Part shown: positions 1 to 5,740 of the stretch, one piece after another
How positions within the stretch are numbered: position 1 is the stretch's first letter
Layout: each line of letters begins with the position of its first letter
IMG/VR virus record: IMGVR_UViG_3300043436_002639
Location: 1 to 25,210 of that record
Origin: a virus
Strand: one strand, 5' to 3'
DNA: 25,210 nt
Notes under the pieces: model-generated
Seen by the model: the letters and a program-made list of their open reading frames with translations, nothing else
What the model was told of the DNA's origin: nothing
Database searches by the model: none
Position numbers and translations under genes: made by a program

Positions 1-1
1 C

Positions 2-379
2 CGATCTATCATCATTCGTGAAATTGCTCAAGGTAAATTCATTCGGTTCGGTACGTACGGTGAACCGTCACTACATCCAATTGAAATGATTGAAGCAATG
101 GTAGATGTAGCTGACAATTGGACGGGATACACGCACCAATGGAAACGTAGCGATGTATTGAGTAAGTGGTTCATGGCATCAACGCACACGTTAGATGAGT
201 CGAACGTAGCTAAGGAGCAAGGATACAGAAGTTACATTGCTACACCTACTCCGATAGGTGAAGTAGTTAACTGTCCCGCAAGTAAAGAGTCGGGATACAA
301 GTCAAGCTGTAGCAAGTGCGGTTTGTGTAGCGGTACAGAAGGCAAAGGAAATAAAAGTATTTACATTTTAAATCATTAA
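2..379 (+). CDS. Phage protein of DUF7227-like family, 5' end cut by window edge
   Basis: The frame is open from base 2, so the true start lies before the window and 125 residues are visible. The N-terminal part reads FGTYGEPS, followed by NWTGYTHQW, and the C-terminal part holds a cysteine cluster (NCPAS, then CSKCGLCSG). I recognise this combination from a widespread phage and plasmid family of unknown function; the DUF number is from memory and uncertain. The spaced cysteines suggest zinc binding, which is inference. An internal ATG at 86 exists, but the family-like residues before it argue against that start. The stop codon overlaps the next start as TAATG. Confidence 0.7.
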   Translation, partial: RSIIIREIAQGKFIRFGTYGEPSLHPIEMIEAMVDVADNWTGYTHQWKRSDVLSKWFMASTHTLDESNVAKEQGYRSYIATPTPIGEVVNCPASKESGYKSSCSKCGLCSGTEGKGNKSIYILNH

Positions 380-534
380 TGAAAGCAACAATAAGTTATA
401 AGACACCGAAAGGTGACTACAAAGTAGTTACGAAACAGTTCGCGGACCAGCGACACTTGGATAACTACATCAATTTAATTAGTAAAACAAATAAAATTAT
501 AAGTTATGACAAAGAGACAACAACAAATAATTGA
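379..534 (+). CDS. Hypothetical protein, 51 aa
   Basis: A small frame starts inside the TAATG stop of the preceding gene and encodes 51 residues (MKATISYKTPKGDYKVV...). It is basic, begins with a likely beta hairpin and continues into a helix around residues 22-40. It overlaps the next gene by 29 bases, a longer overlap than most here. The start-stop coupling with the gene before it and the phage-like codon use support it being real. I do not recognise its function. Confidence 0.6.
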   Translation: MKATISYKTPKGDYKVVTKQFADQRHLDNYINLISKTNKIISYDKETTTNN

Positions 535-982
535 TAGCTTAGTAAGTGAGTTCAATAAATTACAACCAGTTATGGGTAAAGGTTTTAATTTAATTAATGT
601 TCAACCTTTAATAGAAAAGACTCAAGCCATTGCTCAGGTTAGATTAGAAGAAGAATTAAGCTCTGATTCATGGGTAGAGGCTGCTCAAATGGAGGCTAGA
701 CGTATTGTAGAATTATTGTCGGACGACTTACCGACATTAGAGGTTTCAGTAACAGGAGTACAGGATACTAGTGTTAGAATCTATAGTCCTGGAAGCGATC
801 GTATTTATATCTATGTAGAGAGAAATTACAAAGATATTAAAAATGAAGAGCTTGGTATTTATGTTAGGCACTATTTAAAATTAACGTACAGTACAAACCT
901 ACGTTCAGATTTTGAATCAGACTCAATTGAAGAGGTATTATCACAACCTTGGTTTTTAGAACGTTTAAGAAAGTTATTATGA
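506..982 (+). CDS. Hypothetical protein, 158 aa
   Basis: Soluble protein of 158 residues without signal or membrane segments. The N-terminal 70 residues look helical (MTKRQQQIIDSLVSEFNK), the middle (about 78-125) is strand-rich and the C-terminus ends in an amphipathic helix (PWFLERLRKLL). I recognise no catalytic motif. Start ATG 506 follows an A/T-rich leader, and the stop overlaps the next start as ATGA. Codon use is AT-richer than in the replication genes downstream. Function unknown. Confidence 0.75.
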   Translation: MTKRQQQIIDSLVSEFNKLQPVMGKGFNLINVQPLIEKTQAIAQVRLEEELSSDSWVEAAQMEARRIVELLSDDLPTLEVSVTGVQDTSVRIYSPGSDRIYIYVERNYKDIKNEELGIYVRHYLKLTYSTNLRSDFESDSIEEVLSQPWFLERLRKLL

Positions 983-1203
983 ACAAATTTGAAATCAACA
1001 CAACAGCATGGAGCGAGGAAAACTTCATGCTTGAAACAGACCTGACTGAACAGCAAGTCATTGATGTAATACTACCTATAGTGGTAGCTGAACGAAACGG
1101 TGGTGCAGAGTATGACAACGAGATGTTGTACAATGAATTAGTATCAACATATCCTAATGCATCCATACAATACGGAATAGAAATAAAATTAATAACGATA
1201 TGA
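979..1203 (+). CDS. Hypothetical acidic protein, 74 aa
   Basis: The start is placed at ATG 979, where it overlaps the previous stop (ATGA). An in-frame ATG at 949 would add ten residues lying wholly inside the previous gene. The product begins MNKFEINTTAWSEENF, is acidic, has a predicted helix around residues 22-52 and no membrane segment. The next gene begins within its stop. No function recognised. Confidence 0.65.
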   Translation: MNKFEINTTAWSEENFMLETDLTEQQVIDVILPIVVAERNGGAEYDNEMLYNELVSTYPNASIQYGIEIKLITI

Positions 1204-1376
1204 TACATAGAGGTACAATAAAAAAACACTTAGAGGAAAAGTTAGAAGTGTATTCAGTTGAAGAAATTCAAATAGAATGTAAAAAAATCTTAAAAGAATT
1301 AAAGGAATTTCCTCAAGACAACAAATGGCAAATTAAGTATTATAATATATTTTGGCAATTACTAAGTGAATATTAA
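1200..1376 (+). CDS. Hypothetical protein, 58 aa
   Basis: Starts at ATG 1200, one base before the preceding TGA (ATGA coupling), and runs to TAA at 1374-1376. The 58 residues are charged and helical (IKKHLEEKLEVYSVEEIQIE) with an aromatic C-terminus (KYYNIFWQLLSEY). No known domain. Coupling and codon use support expression; function unknown. Confidence 0.55.
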   Translation: MIHRGTIKKHLEEKLEVYSVEEIQIECKKILKELKEFPQDNKWQIKYYNIFWQLLSEY

Positions 1377-1383
1377 CAACGAT

Positions 1384-1542
1384 ATGAAAGTAATAAAGGC
1401 AGTAAAGGAACGGTACATTAATGTACCTAACTTAAAGTTAGCAATGTACGAGGACATGGATACGGTGCTAATGAATTTATCAATTGACTTAGACCACGAG
1501 ATGTCTGAGGAAGAAATACTAATGGAAATTAAAGACTTATGA
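1384..1542 (+). CDS. Hypothetical acidic protein, 52 aa
   Basis: A 52-residue frame beginning MKVIKAVKERYINVPN and ending in an acidic helix (SEEEILMEIKDL). It starts seven bases after the previous stop and ends in an ATGA overlap with the next gene. It lacks membrane segments and recognisable motifs. Its place in an unbroken chain of coupled small genes is the main support. Confidence 0.55.
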   Translation: MKVIKAVKERYINVPNLKLAMYEDMDTVLMNLSIDLDHEMSEEEILMEIKDL

Positions 1543-1838
1543 AAAAGTACGCAAGAAGATGTGACGTTACAGGCAAAGGCATGAACGAAGGATGGTGTTG
1601 GGGAGAAGGTGTATACTACACATCAACAAAAGAAGCAACGATTAAGGAGTTACGTAGCGATATAAAAGATGGCGCGTATGACTTTGATGAGTTAGGCTCT
1701 GATGCAATGTTGCAAATGTCTGACGATGATTTGTTGCAGTATGCATACGACAATGACGCATTCTATTATACTGAATGGGAAGACATTGAAGAGCAGGGAT
1801 ACTACTACACAGAAGACGGAGAGGAGATTGAGATATGA
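1539..1838 (+). CDS. Hypothetical strongly acidic protein, 99 aa
   Basis: Begins with a short basic segment and the phrase CDVTGKGMNEGWCWGEG, then becomes very acidic and tyrosine-rich (YYYTEDGEEIEI at the end). The opening with its two cysteines resembles a small motif I have seen in other phage and Bacteroidota proteins of unknown function. The high Asp/Glu content after residue 40 recalls DNA-mimic proteins that phages use against host DNA-binding enzymes, but that is only an analogy. Coupled by ATGA at both ends. Confidence 0.7.
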   Translation: MKKYARRCDVTGKGMNEGWCWGEGVYYTSTKEATIKELRSDIKDGAYDFDELGSDAMLQMSDDDLLQYAYDNDAFYYTEWEDIEEQGYYYTEDGEEIEI

Positions 1839-2050
1839 AATCACGGTACTTTATATTCAGCGATGATGCTGATCTATTCAATGAATTAGAATTCGATTGG
1901 TTCGTTAGGTCATGTAAGTTTAAGTTATATATTCACCATCATGGTTCTTCTATTGATGATTTTATGGATAACTTAGCTGGTACTTTTTACAACGAAATAA
2001 CAAAGCAAGATTATGAACGTTTACAAAGTTGGAGTCAAAGCGAGACATGA
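1835..2050 (+). CDS. Hypothetical protein, 71 aa
   Basis: Starts at ATG 1835 overlapping the previous stop. The 71 residues include DDADLFNELEFDWFVRSC, a short strand KLYIHHHG and a C-terminal helix. There is no membrane segment or known motif. It overlaps the next gene by 38 bases, so one of the two ends may be mis-assigned, although both translations look protein-like. Function unknown. Confidence 0.55.
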   Translation: MKSRYFIFSDDADLFNELEFDWFVRSCKFKLYIHHHGSSIDDFMDNLAGTFYNEITKQDYERLQSWSQSET

Positions 2051-2216
2051 GTTCTGGGTGCTTGAGATAGAAGCATTAAACGTAAGAGAACTTCTAATAG
2101 AGTTAGATGACTACATGATCGACATGTGCATCAAACGTTACGAGGTAACGAAAATAATAAAGTTAAATGGTCCTGCATACACTACATGGGTGTACGAGGA
2201 CGTAATTCTAAATTAA
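2013..2216 (+). CDS. Hypothetical protein, 67 aa
   Basis: Product begins MNVYKVGVKARHEFWVLEIEAL and alternates strand-like and helical stretches, suggesting a small alpha/beta fold. The ATG at 2013 lies 38 bases inside the preceding gene. No later ATG keeps the N-terminal strand, so this start is preferred. The stop is separated from the next start by one base. No function recognised. Confidence 0.6.
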   Translation: MNVYKVGVKARHEFWVLEIEALNVRELLIELDDYMIDMCIKRYEVTKIIKLNGPAYTTWVYEDVILN

Positions 2217-2217
2217 T

Positions 2218-2538
2218 ATGAAAACAATTACAGAGTGGCTCTCGCAATTAGAAGAGCCTTACAGAACAAACGCACTACGATTAGGTAGTAGCGAACTACA
2301 CGTAAAGAAACTTTCATACGCTTTACGTTCATTCAGTTGGTCAGACGACGAGGAAGTATGGAACGATTTGTACCTCAAGGTACTTGACGAAGAGAACCGA
2401 GAGTTTCACGTAACGTGGATGACAAGCAGTACCGAGAGTACGGGAGTTAATGTAAAGGGAACGGATATGATGGACGCACTTGAGCGATTCTACATAGCGT
2501 ATCCTGGTGTTGAACCAATATATATTTTATCTAAATGA
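2218..2538 (+). CDS. TITEWL-family phage protein, 106 aa
   Basis: The N-terminus (MKTITEWLSQLEEPYRTNAL) matches a short recurring family in Bacteroidota phages whose members start with an EWL helix followed by a PEPYR-like turn. The rest is mixed alpha/beta with an aromatic patch (SFSWSDDEEVWNDLY) and a conserved-looking end (YPGVEPIYILSK). The role is unknown. It starts one base after the previous stop and overlaps the next start as ATGA. Confidence 0.7.
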   Translation: MKTITEWLSQLEEPYRTNALRLGSSELHVKKLSYALRSFSWSDDEEVWNDLYLKVLDEENREFHVTWMTSSTESTGVNVKGTDMMDALERFYIAYPGVEPIYILSK

Positions 2539-2678
2539 CAGAATGCGAAACATGTGAAGGTACGGGATGTATCGAAAGATTAAGCTGTACCAATTGGAGT
2601 AACGAATGCTGTGGCGGATGTTACGATGAGATTATGTGTGAAGAATGTAACGGAACTGGATATGAAGAAGAAGAATGA
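2535..2678 (+). CDS. Small zinc-ribbon-like protein with DnaJ-type CxxCxGxG motifs, 47 aa
   Basis: This 47-residue frame (ATG 2535, TGA 2676-2678) starts with CETCEGTG and near its end has CEECNGTG, two copies of the CxxCxGxG zinc-binding repeat known from the DnaJ cysteine-rich domain. Four further cysteines lie between them (CCGGC and a single C). Nine cysteines in 47 residues make a zinc-bound fold very likely; the function (chaperone adaptor, nucleic-acid or protein binding) cannot be told. It is coupled to the preceding gene by ATGA and overlaps the next by 17 bases. Confidence 0.7.
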   Translation: MTECETCEGTGCIERLSCTNWSNECCGGCYDEIMCEECNGTGYEEEE

Positions 2679-2826
2679 AACACGTTTCATGTTAGTGCTA
2701 ATGGTATTTGTTGTACTATTCCACGTACTAACACCAAAGAAACAAAAGAAAAAATTGAGAACACTAACAGAGGACAAGCAGTCAGTTAGTGGAGTTTACG
2801 AACCATTTAATTATGAAATAAAATGA
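2662..2826 (+). CDS. Small single-pass membrane protein, 54 aa
   Basis: The preferred start is ATG 2662 (MKKKNETRFMLVLMVFVV). The frame stays open back to an ATG at 2611, but that would lie wholly in the zinc-ribbon gene. Residues 9-22 form one hydrophobic segment, preceded by lysines and followed by the very basic KKQKKKLR, which by the positive-inside rule leaves the orientation ambiguous. The tail is polar. The next gene starts inside the stop. No function recognised. Confidence 0.55.
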   Translation: MKKKNETRFMLVLMVFVVLFHVLTPKKQKKKLRTLTEDKQSVSGVYEPFNYEIK

Positions 2827-3074
2827 TAAAAGCAAAACGCACACCGCAATTCAACGCAATGTTGAAAATAAACATGCTGATGAAGGGTTACAATGCTGAC
2901 CAGTTCTACAGAAAGTTTAACCTTAATAAGTCTCAGTCAGATCAAATATTATTTAGGTCTCGATTGATTGACGTAGTGTCAGTAGATGGTCTACTTGACT
3001 TAATTGGATTAGAAATTAAAATTAATAAGTATGAGTTGGAAATCGTGGATATACAACAGGGGAATAAGTCTTAA
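2823..3074 (+). CDS. Hypothetical protein with HTH-like helices, 83 aa
   Basis: Starts in the stop of the previous gene (ATGA). The sequence is basic at the N-terminus and largely helical, with FNAMLKINMLMKGYNADQF followed by a phrase resembling a helix-turn-helix (FNLNKSQSDQILF) and an LDLIGLEI helix. A small DNA-binding or regulatory role is possible but rests only on this pattern. Its 3' end overlaps the DnaA-like gene by 44 bases. Confidence 0.55.
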   Translation: MIKAKRTPQFNAMLKINMLMKGYNADQFYRKFNLNKSQSDQILFRSRLIDVVSVDGLLDLIGLEIKINKYELEIVDIQQGNKS

Positions 3075-3624
3075 TGAATTTGCTGACGTAATCAACGAAC
3101 GTTACCCAAAACCAAGTGTTCATTATCACGGTGCATATAGAAGCTACGCTGTGTATCACTGTGTTAAGCTTGGCTTCAACATACGTGACATAGCAAAGGC
3201 GTTTGGTATTAGAGAGAGCGCAGTATCAACACTGACTCGAAAGGTTGTATCTGACAAGATGAAACGCTACAAAGCTGTAGCTGATTCAATGAAAGAATAC
3301 CTAAGCATGAACCTCAATACACCAATGGAATGTAAGACAGCGTTAGAGGAAATTATCGCACCTTATATTACCCAATCGAGGTATCGAGAGTCAACACTAA
3401 AGCGACAGATTATCATGCATTATCTCAGAAACCAACATCAAATGACCCTAAGAGAGATAGCTGAACTGTTCAATCGCAACCATGCGACAGTCATTCACGC
3501 AGAGAAACTAATCAGTAACATGCTATCAATTAAGGACAAATTGGTACTAAAGTATGTTGATGAGCTACGATTAGTGTTGGAAAATGTTGAGAAAAATCTA
3601 ACACAACATTGCGTAACTGATTAA
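3031..3624 (+). CDS. DNA-binding protein with C-terminal DnaA domain-IV-like region, 197 aa
   Basis: Residues about 49-72 (FNIRDIAKAFGIRESAVSTL) form a helix-turn-helix-like unit. Residues about 138-162 (MTLREIAELFNRNHATVIHA) match the pattern of the DnaA box-binding domain, in which a helix-turn-helix is followed by the signature (D/N)HTTVxHA. There is no AAA+ ATPase, so it is not DnaA itself; it may bind a phage origin, act as a regulator, or compete for host DnaA boxes. The start at 3031 lies 44 bases inside the preceding gene; later ATGs would remove the first DNA-binding unit. It is the last gene before the palindrome-bearing gap and could act there, which is inference. Confidence 0.75.
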   Translation: MSWKSWIYNRGISLNEFADVINERYPKPSVHYHGAYRSYAVYHCVKLGFNIRDIAKAFGIRESAVSTLTRKVVSDKMKRYKAVADSMKEYLSMNLNTPMECKTALEEIIAPYITQSRYRESTLKRQIIMHYLRNQHQMTLREIAELFNRNHATVIHAEKLISNMLSIKDKLVLKYVDELRLVLENVEKNLTQHCVTD

Positions 3625-3751
3625 TTATCAGTATATTTATATATAAAAATGTTACAATGTTAAGAAATATTATAAATACTCTCTCATAGAAAAACATAGT
3701 ACTATATATTTCTATACATCTGTATAAGTAACAAAAACTCAACATCTCAAC
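3625..3751 (+). promoter_or_regulatory. AT-rich intergenic control region (probable promoter/operator)
   Basis: These 127 bases are the only clear non-coding gap in the plus-strand half apart from the repeat block. The region is extremely AT-rich and contains two palindromes close to the next gene. I could not find a convincing TTG/TAnnTTTG Bacteroidota promoter or a sigma-70 pair, so a promoter here is inferred from position and composition only. Confidence 0.4.
3696..3726. repeat. Two adjacent perfect palindromes (operator-like)
   Basis: ATAGTACTAT at 3696-3705 is a perfect 10-bp palindrome. TATACATCTGTATA at 3713-3726 is a perfect 6+6 inverted repeat with a two-base spacer. Both lie 26-56 bases upstream of ATG 3752. 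Palindromes arise easily in AT-rich DNA, but two in 31 bases in the single intergenic gap suggest binding sites for a dimeric repressor or activator. Confidence 0.4.
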
Positions 3752-3865
3752 ATGAAACAACATTTTGACAATGCAGCTGGAGTATTTCTTGCTGCGGTTG
3801 GACTACTAGCCGTCGGGTTAGGACCAACACTTTTTATTTACTTACTTAAAACTTTATTAACATGA
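3752..3865 (+). CDS. Tiny membrane protein, 37 aa
   Basis: First gene after the control region. The 37 residues have a short polar start (MKQHFDNAAG) and then one hydrophobic segment spanning about residues 11-32, rich in Ala, Gly and Leu. It ends in an ATGA overlap with the next membrane-protein gene. It is too small for a classical holin but could be a pinholin-like or membrane-modulating peptide; the function is not shown. Confidence 0.55.
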   Translation: MKQHFDNAAGVFLAAVGLLAVGLGPTLFIYLLKTLLT

Positions 3866-4038
3866 TTTATTTCGCATTAAGCTTTGCATTTACATTCTTT
3901 TCATTGAGTGGATTCAAAAGACTTGATCTCTGGTGGCAAAAAGTAATAGGACTTATTTTCTATGCATGCATCTGTATGGTGTGGTTTCCAATGTGCATGG
4001 GTAAACTTTTATACAAATTATATGAGAAACATACTTGA
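3862..4038 (+). CDS. Small two-pass membrane protein, 58 aa
   Basis: Hydrophobic segments at about residues 2-16 and 28-48 are separated by a basic/aromatic loop (FKRLDLWWQK). The C-terminus is basic (KLLYKLYEKHT), consistent with both ends on the cytoplasmic or both on the outer side. It starts in the stop of the previous gene and overlaps the next by 17 bases. Size and topology are compatible with a class II/III holin, but no lysis enzyme is near. Confidence 0.55.
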   Translation: MIYFALSFAFTFFSLSGFKRLDLWWQKVIGLIFYACICMVWFPMCMGKLLYKLYEKHT

Positions 4039-4123
4039 TAAAACATTCGGTGTACTACTTGCGATATTAATGTCGCTACTGTACATGTTCGGTCCGTATT
4101 TGGTCCTTAGTTACGTACTGTAA
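4022..4123 (+). CDS. Tiny membrane peptide, 33 aa
   Basis: A 33-residue frame (MRNILDKTFGVLLAILMS...) that is almost entirely one hydrophobic segment from about residue 9. It overlaps the preceding gene by 17 bases and the next start by one base (TAATG). Short length makes it less certain, but tight coupling to membrane-protein genes on both sides favours it. Confidence 0.45.
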   Translation: MRNILDKTFGVLLAILMSLLYMFGPYLVLSYVL

Positions 4124-4305
4124 TGTTAAGGTTCACCATCATCTGGGTCTCGCAGAACTTATCAATTCCGTTTTGGGTTGTCGGTCACGTTCACTTAAGT
4201 CTCAATATTTACGCTGACTTACATGAGGTGATTGCATCTATGGGAATGAACATAATAGTTGCTACGGGTTTTTACTTAGATTATAAAGAAAGCAAAAAGA
4301 AATAG
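4123..4305 (+). CDS. Small membrane protein, 60 aa
   Basis: Sixty residues with hydrophobic stretches at about 4-24 and 40-53, and a lysine-rich cytoplasmic-type tail (YKESKKK). It begins in the TAATG junction with the previous gene and is the last of four consecutive membrane-protein genes. A 34-base AT-rich spacer then precedes the DUF3310 gene. Function unknown. Confidence 0.55.
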   Translation: MLRFTIIWVSQNLSIPFWVVGHVHLSLNIYADLHEVIASMGMNIIVATGFYLDYKESKKK

Positions 4306-4339
4306 TATTATTTTAAATTACATTAAATATTTTTACAGC

Positions 4340-5032
4340 ATGATACAAGCAATTAACATAGAGCACGGTAAACTTAAGGAGCTGCTCTTTAAACTAAAAG
4401 AACTTGGTTACAAGTGGAACAACGGTAGTGATATTGATTTAGATATATTACCAGAAAAAAATCGCCCAATAATGTGCATCAGAATTAACATGGACGAAAG
4501 ATTAGCAAGCTGGAGCACTACAAAATCTCATTCAGAGTTTGATGAGTTAGACTTCATTACGCAATGCAACATGTCGAATTGTGATGAAATAATTTACAAA
4601 ATCAACGTGCCCGACTTTAAGTTTGCTGTTCTGCATAAACTTGGCATGCTTGGGTATACTTGGGCAACTGGTAAAGAAATAAAACCAACTGACTGGCAGG
4701 ATAAGGCAATTGAATCAATAGTAGCTTGGGATGATAAAACGATTACCTATTCAGAGTATCCAATTCACGATAAAGATGTGATAACTGACGATGAATTTAT
4801 ATCCATGTCTGATACATCATCTGAAGAGTACAACTTCGTTGAACCAAGTCACTACAAGAAAGGTGACAAGGAAGTGTGGGAGATTATGATTGACATCTAC
4901 GGAGAAGAGAAGTTCAATAACTTTTGTTTGATGAATGCATTCAAATATATAACAAGAGCTGGTAACAAACCAGGGGATGACTTCAAGCAAGACATCAGTA
5001 AAGCAGTATGGTATCTAAATAAATTAATATGA
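4340..5032 (+). CDS. DUF3310 (T7 gp1.7-like) protein with duplicated N-terminal module
   Basis: Residues about 168-229 (EPSHYKKGDKEVWE..., FCLMNAFKYITRAG, ISKAVWYLNKL) match DUF3310, the domain of T7 gp1.7, which is reported as a nucleotide kinase and is common in phages. Ahead of it, residues 11-78 and 93-156 look like two copies of one module: a helix, then LGYKWNNGSDI in the first and LGYTWATGKEI in the second, a strand, and a terminal acidic D/E-F helix. The duplication is visible directly; its role is not known. The product may act in phage nucleotide metabolism during replication. The stop overlaps the lipoprotein start. Confidence 0.8.
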   Translation: MIQAINIEHGKLKELLFKLKELGYKWNNGSDIDLDILPEKNRPIMCIRINMDERLASWSTTKSHSEFDELDFITQCNMSNCDEIIYKINVPDFKFAVLHKLGMLGYTWATGKEIKPTDWQDKAIESIVAWDDKTITYSEYPIHDKDVITDDEFISMSDTSSEEYNFVEPSHYKKGDKEVWEIMIDIYGEEKFNNFCLMNAFKYITRAGNKPGDDFKQDISKAVWYLNKLI

Positions 5033-5253
5033 AAAAGTTAGTTATGTTAGCAGGAATTGTCATCGCAATGACATCTTGCAAAAAAGAAAGTTGTAATTGC
5101 GGTGTTATCCAAAGCGATAACGTAAACGATTACTCAGTAGTAATCAAGAATAGTTGCTCACAAAATGTTAAGACATTTTACTTGAGCGAAGGCGATTGGA
5201 TGAATGCTCATCCTGGTGACGACTACTGTATTAATAATGTTGAATCTTGGTAA
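5029..5253 (+). CDS. Phage-encoded lipoprotein, 74 aa
   Basis: Residues 1-16 are a lipoprotein signal (two lysines, a hydrophobic core, then MTSC with the lipidated Cys17), so the mature product is a 58-residue envelope-anchored protein. Cys17 is followed by KKES and then CNCG; further cysteines at 43 and 67 suggest disulfides in the periplasm or at the cell surface. The signal looks typical of Bacteroidota. In other phages, small lipoproteins of this kind block superinfection (for example T5 Llp and the TP-J34 Ltp protein), so a superinfection-exclusion role is a reasonable guess, not shown here. It starts within the stop of the DUF3310 gene. Confidence 0.75.
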   Translation: MKKLVMLAGIVIAMTSCKKESCNCGVIQSDNVNDYSVVIKNSCSQNVKTFYLSEGDWMNAHPGDDYCINNVESW

Positions 5254-5263
5254 ATTAAATAAT

Positions 5264-5740
5264 ATGAATCATTGGAGAGAACTAATGCCATCACCGTACT
5301 TAGGTGCATGGGACGTACCAACTGGCGGTAGCTTGATTGGTAAAATCAAATCAGTTAGCAAGAAGAAAATTTCTGAGCTACAAGGTGTTGAGAAAATTGT
5401 AATTGAGTTTAGTGACTTACCTAAACCTCTTATGGCTAACTCAACTAACATGAAGGCAATTGCAAGTGCAGTTGGTACACCTGACTTCACTAAGTGGGTA
5501 GGTAAGGAAATCGAGTTGATAACAGCTAAGGTACGCTCGGTACAGGACGGCGACATGGTTGACGCAATCAGAGTTAAGCGCGACAAACCTGCACCGCGTA
5601 AGACACCAATCAGCGACAAGGACTTCCCTAAAGCGATCAAGGCTGTACAAGACGGGACGTGGACTAAGGAACAGATACTTAGCACGAGAATATTAACTGA
5701 CGAACAAATCAAACAGTTAGATGAAGTCCAGAGCAAGTAG
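5264..5740 (+). CDS. OB-fold ssDNA-binding-like protein of recombination cassette, 158 aa
   Basis: The start is set at ATG 5264 (MNHWRELMPSPYLGAWDVP), ten bases after the lipoprotein stop; an earlier in-frame ATG at 5204 lies inside that gene. The pattern of PSPYLGAWD, a strand-rich region, SNSTNMKAIA-like residues (ANSTNMKAIASAVG), WVGKEIEL and DAIRVKR is one I know from phage proteins next to exonucleases that are predicted to adopt an OB fold and bind single-stranded DNA. The C-terminal 45 residues form a helical, charged tail. It overlaps the exonuclease gene by 20 bases, supporting a joint role in recombination or end processing. Confidence 0.7.
   Translation: MNHWRELMPSPYLGAWDVPTGGSLIGKIKSVSKKKISELQGVEKIVIEFSDLPKPLMANSTNMKAIASAVGTPDFTKWVGKEIELITAKVRSVQDGDMVDAIRVKRDKPAPRKTPISDKDFPKAIKAVQDGTWTKEQILSTRILTDEQIKQLDEVQSK

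Noticed and set aside
864-1229. 121-codon minus-strand frame across the ends of two small plus-strand genes
   Set aside because: The translation is a low-quality Ser/Ile/Tyr-rich string and no minus-strand transcription is expected here; the plus-strand genes are coupled by ATGA overlaps.
3862-4305. The small membrane genes as a defined holin-spanin lysis cassette
   Set aside because: No endolysin or spanin lipoprotein is adjacent and the genes lie among early functions; the membrane topology alone is not specific.
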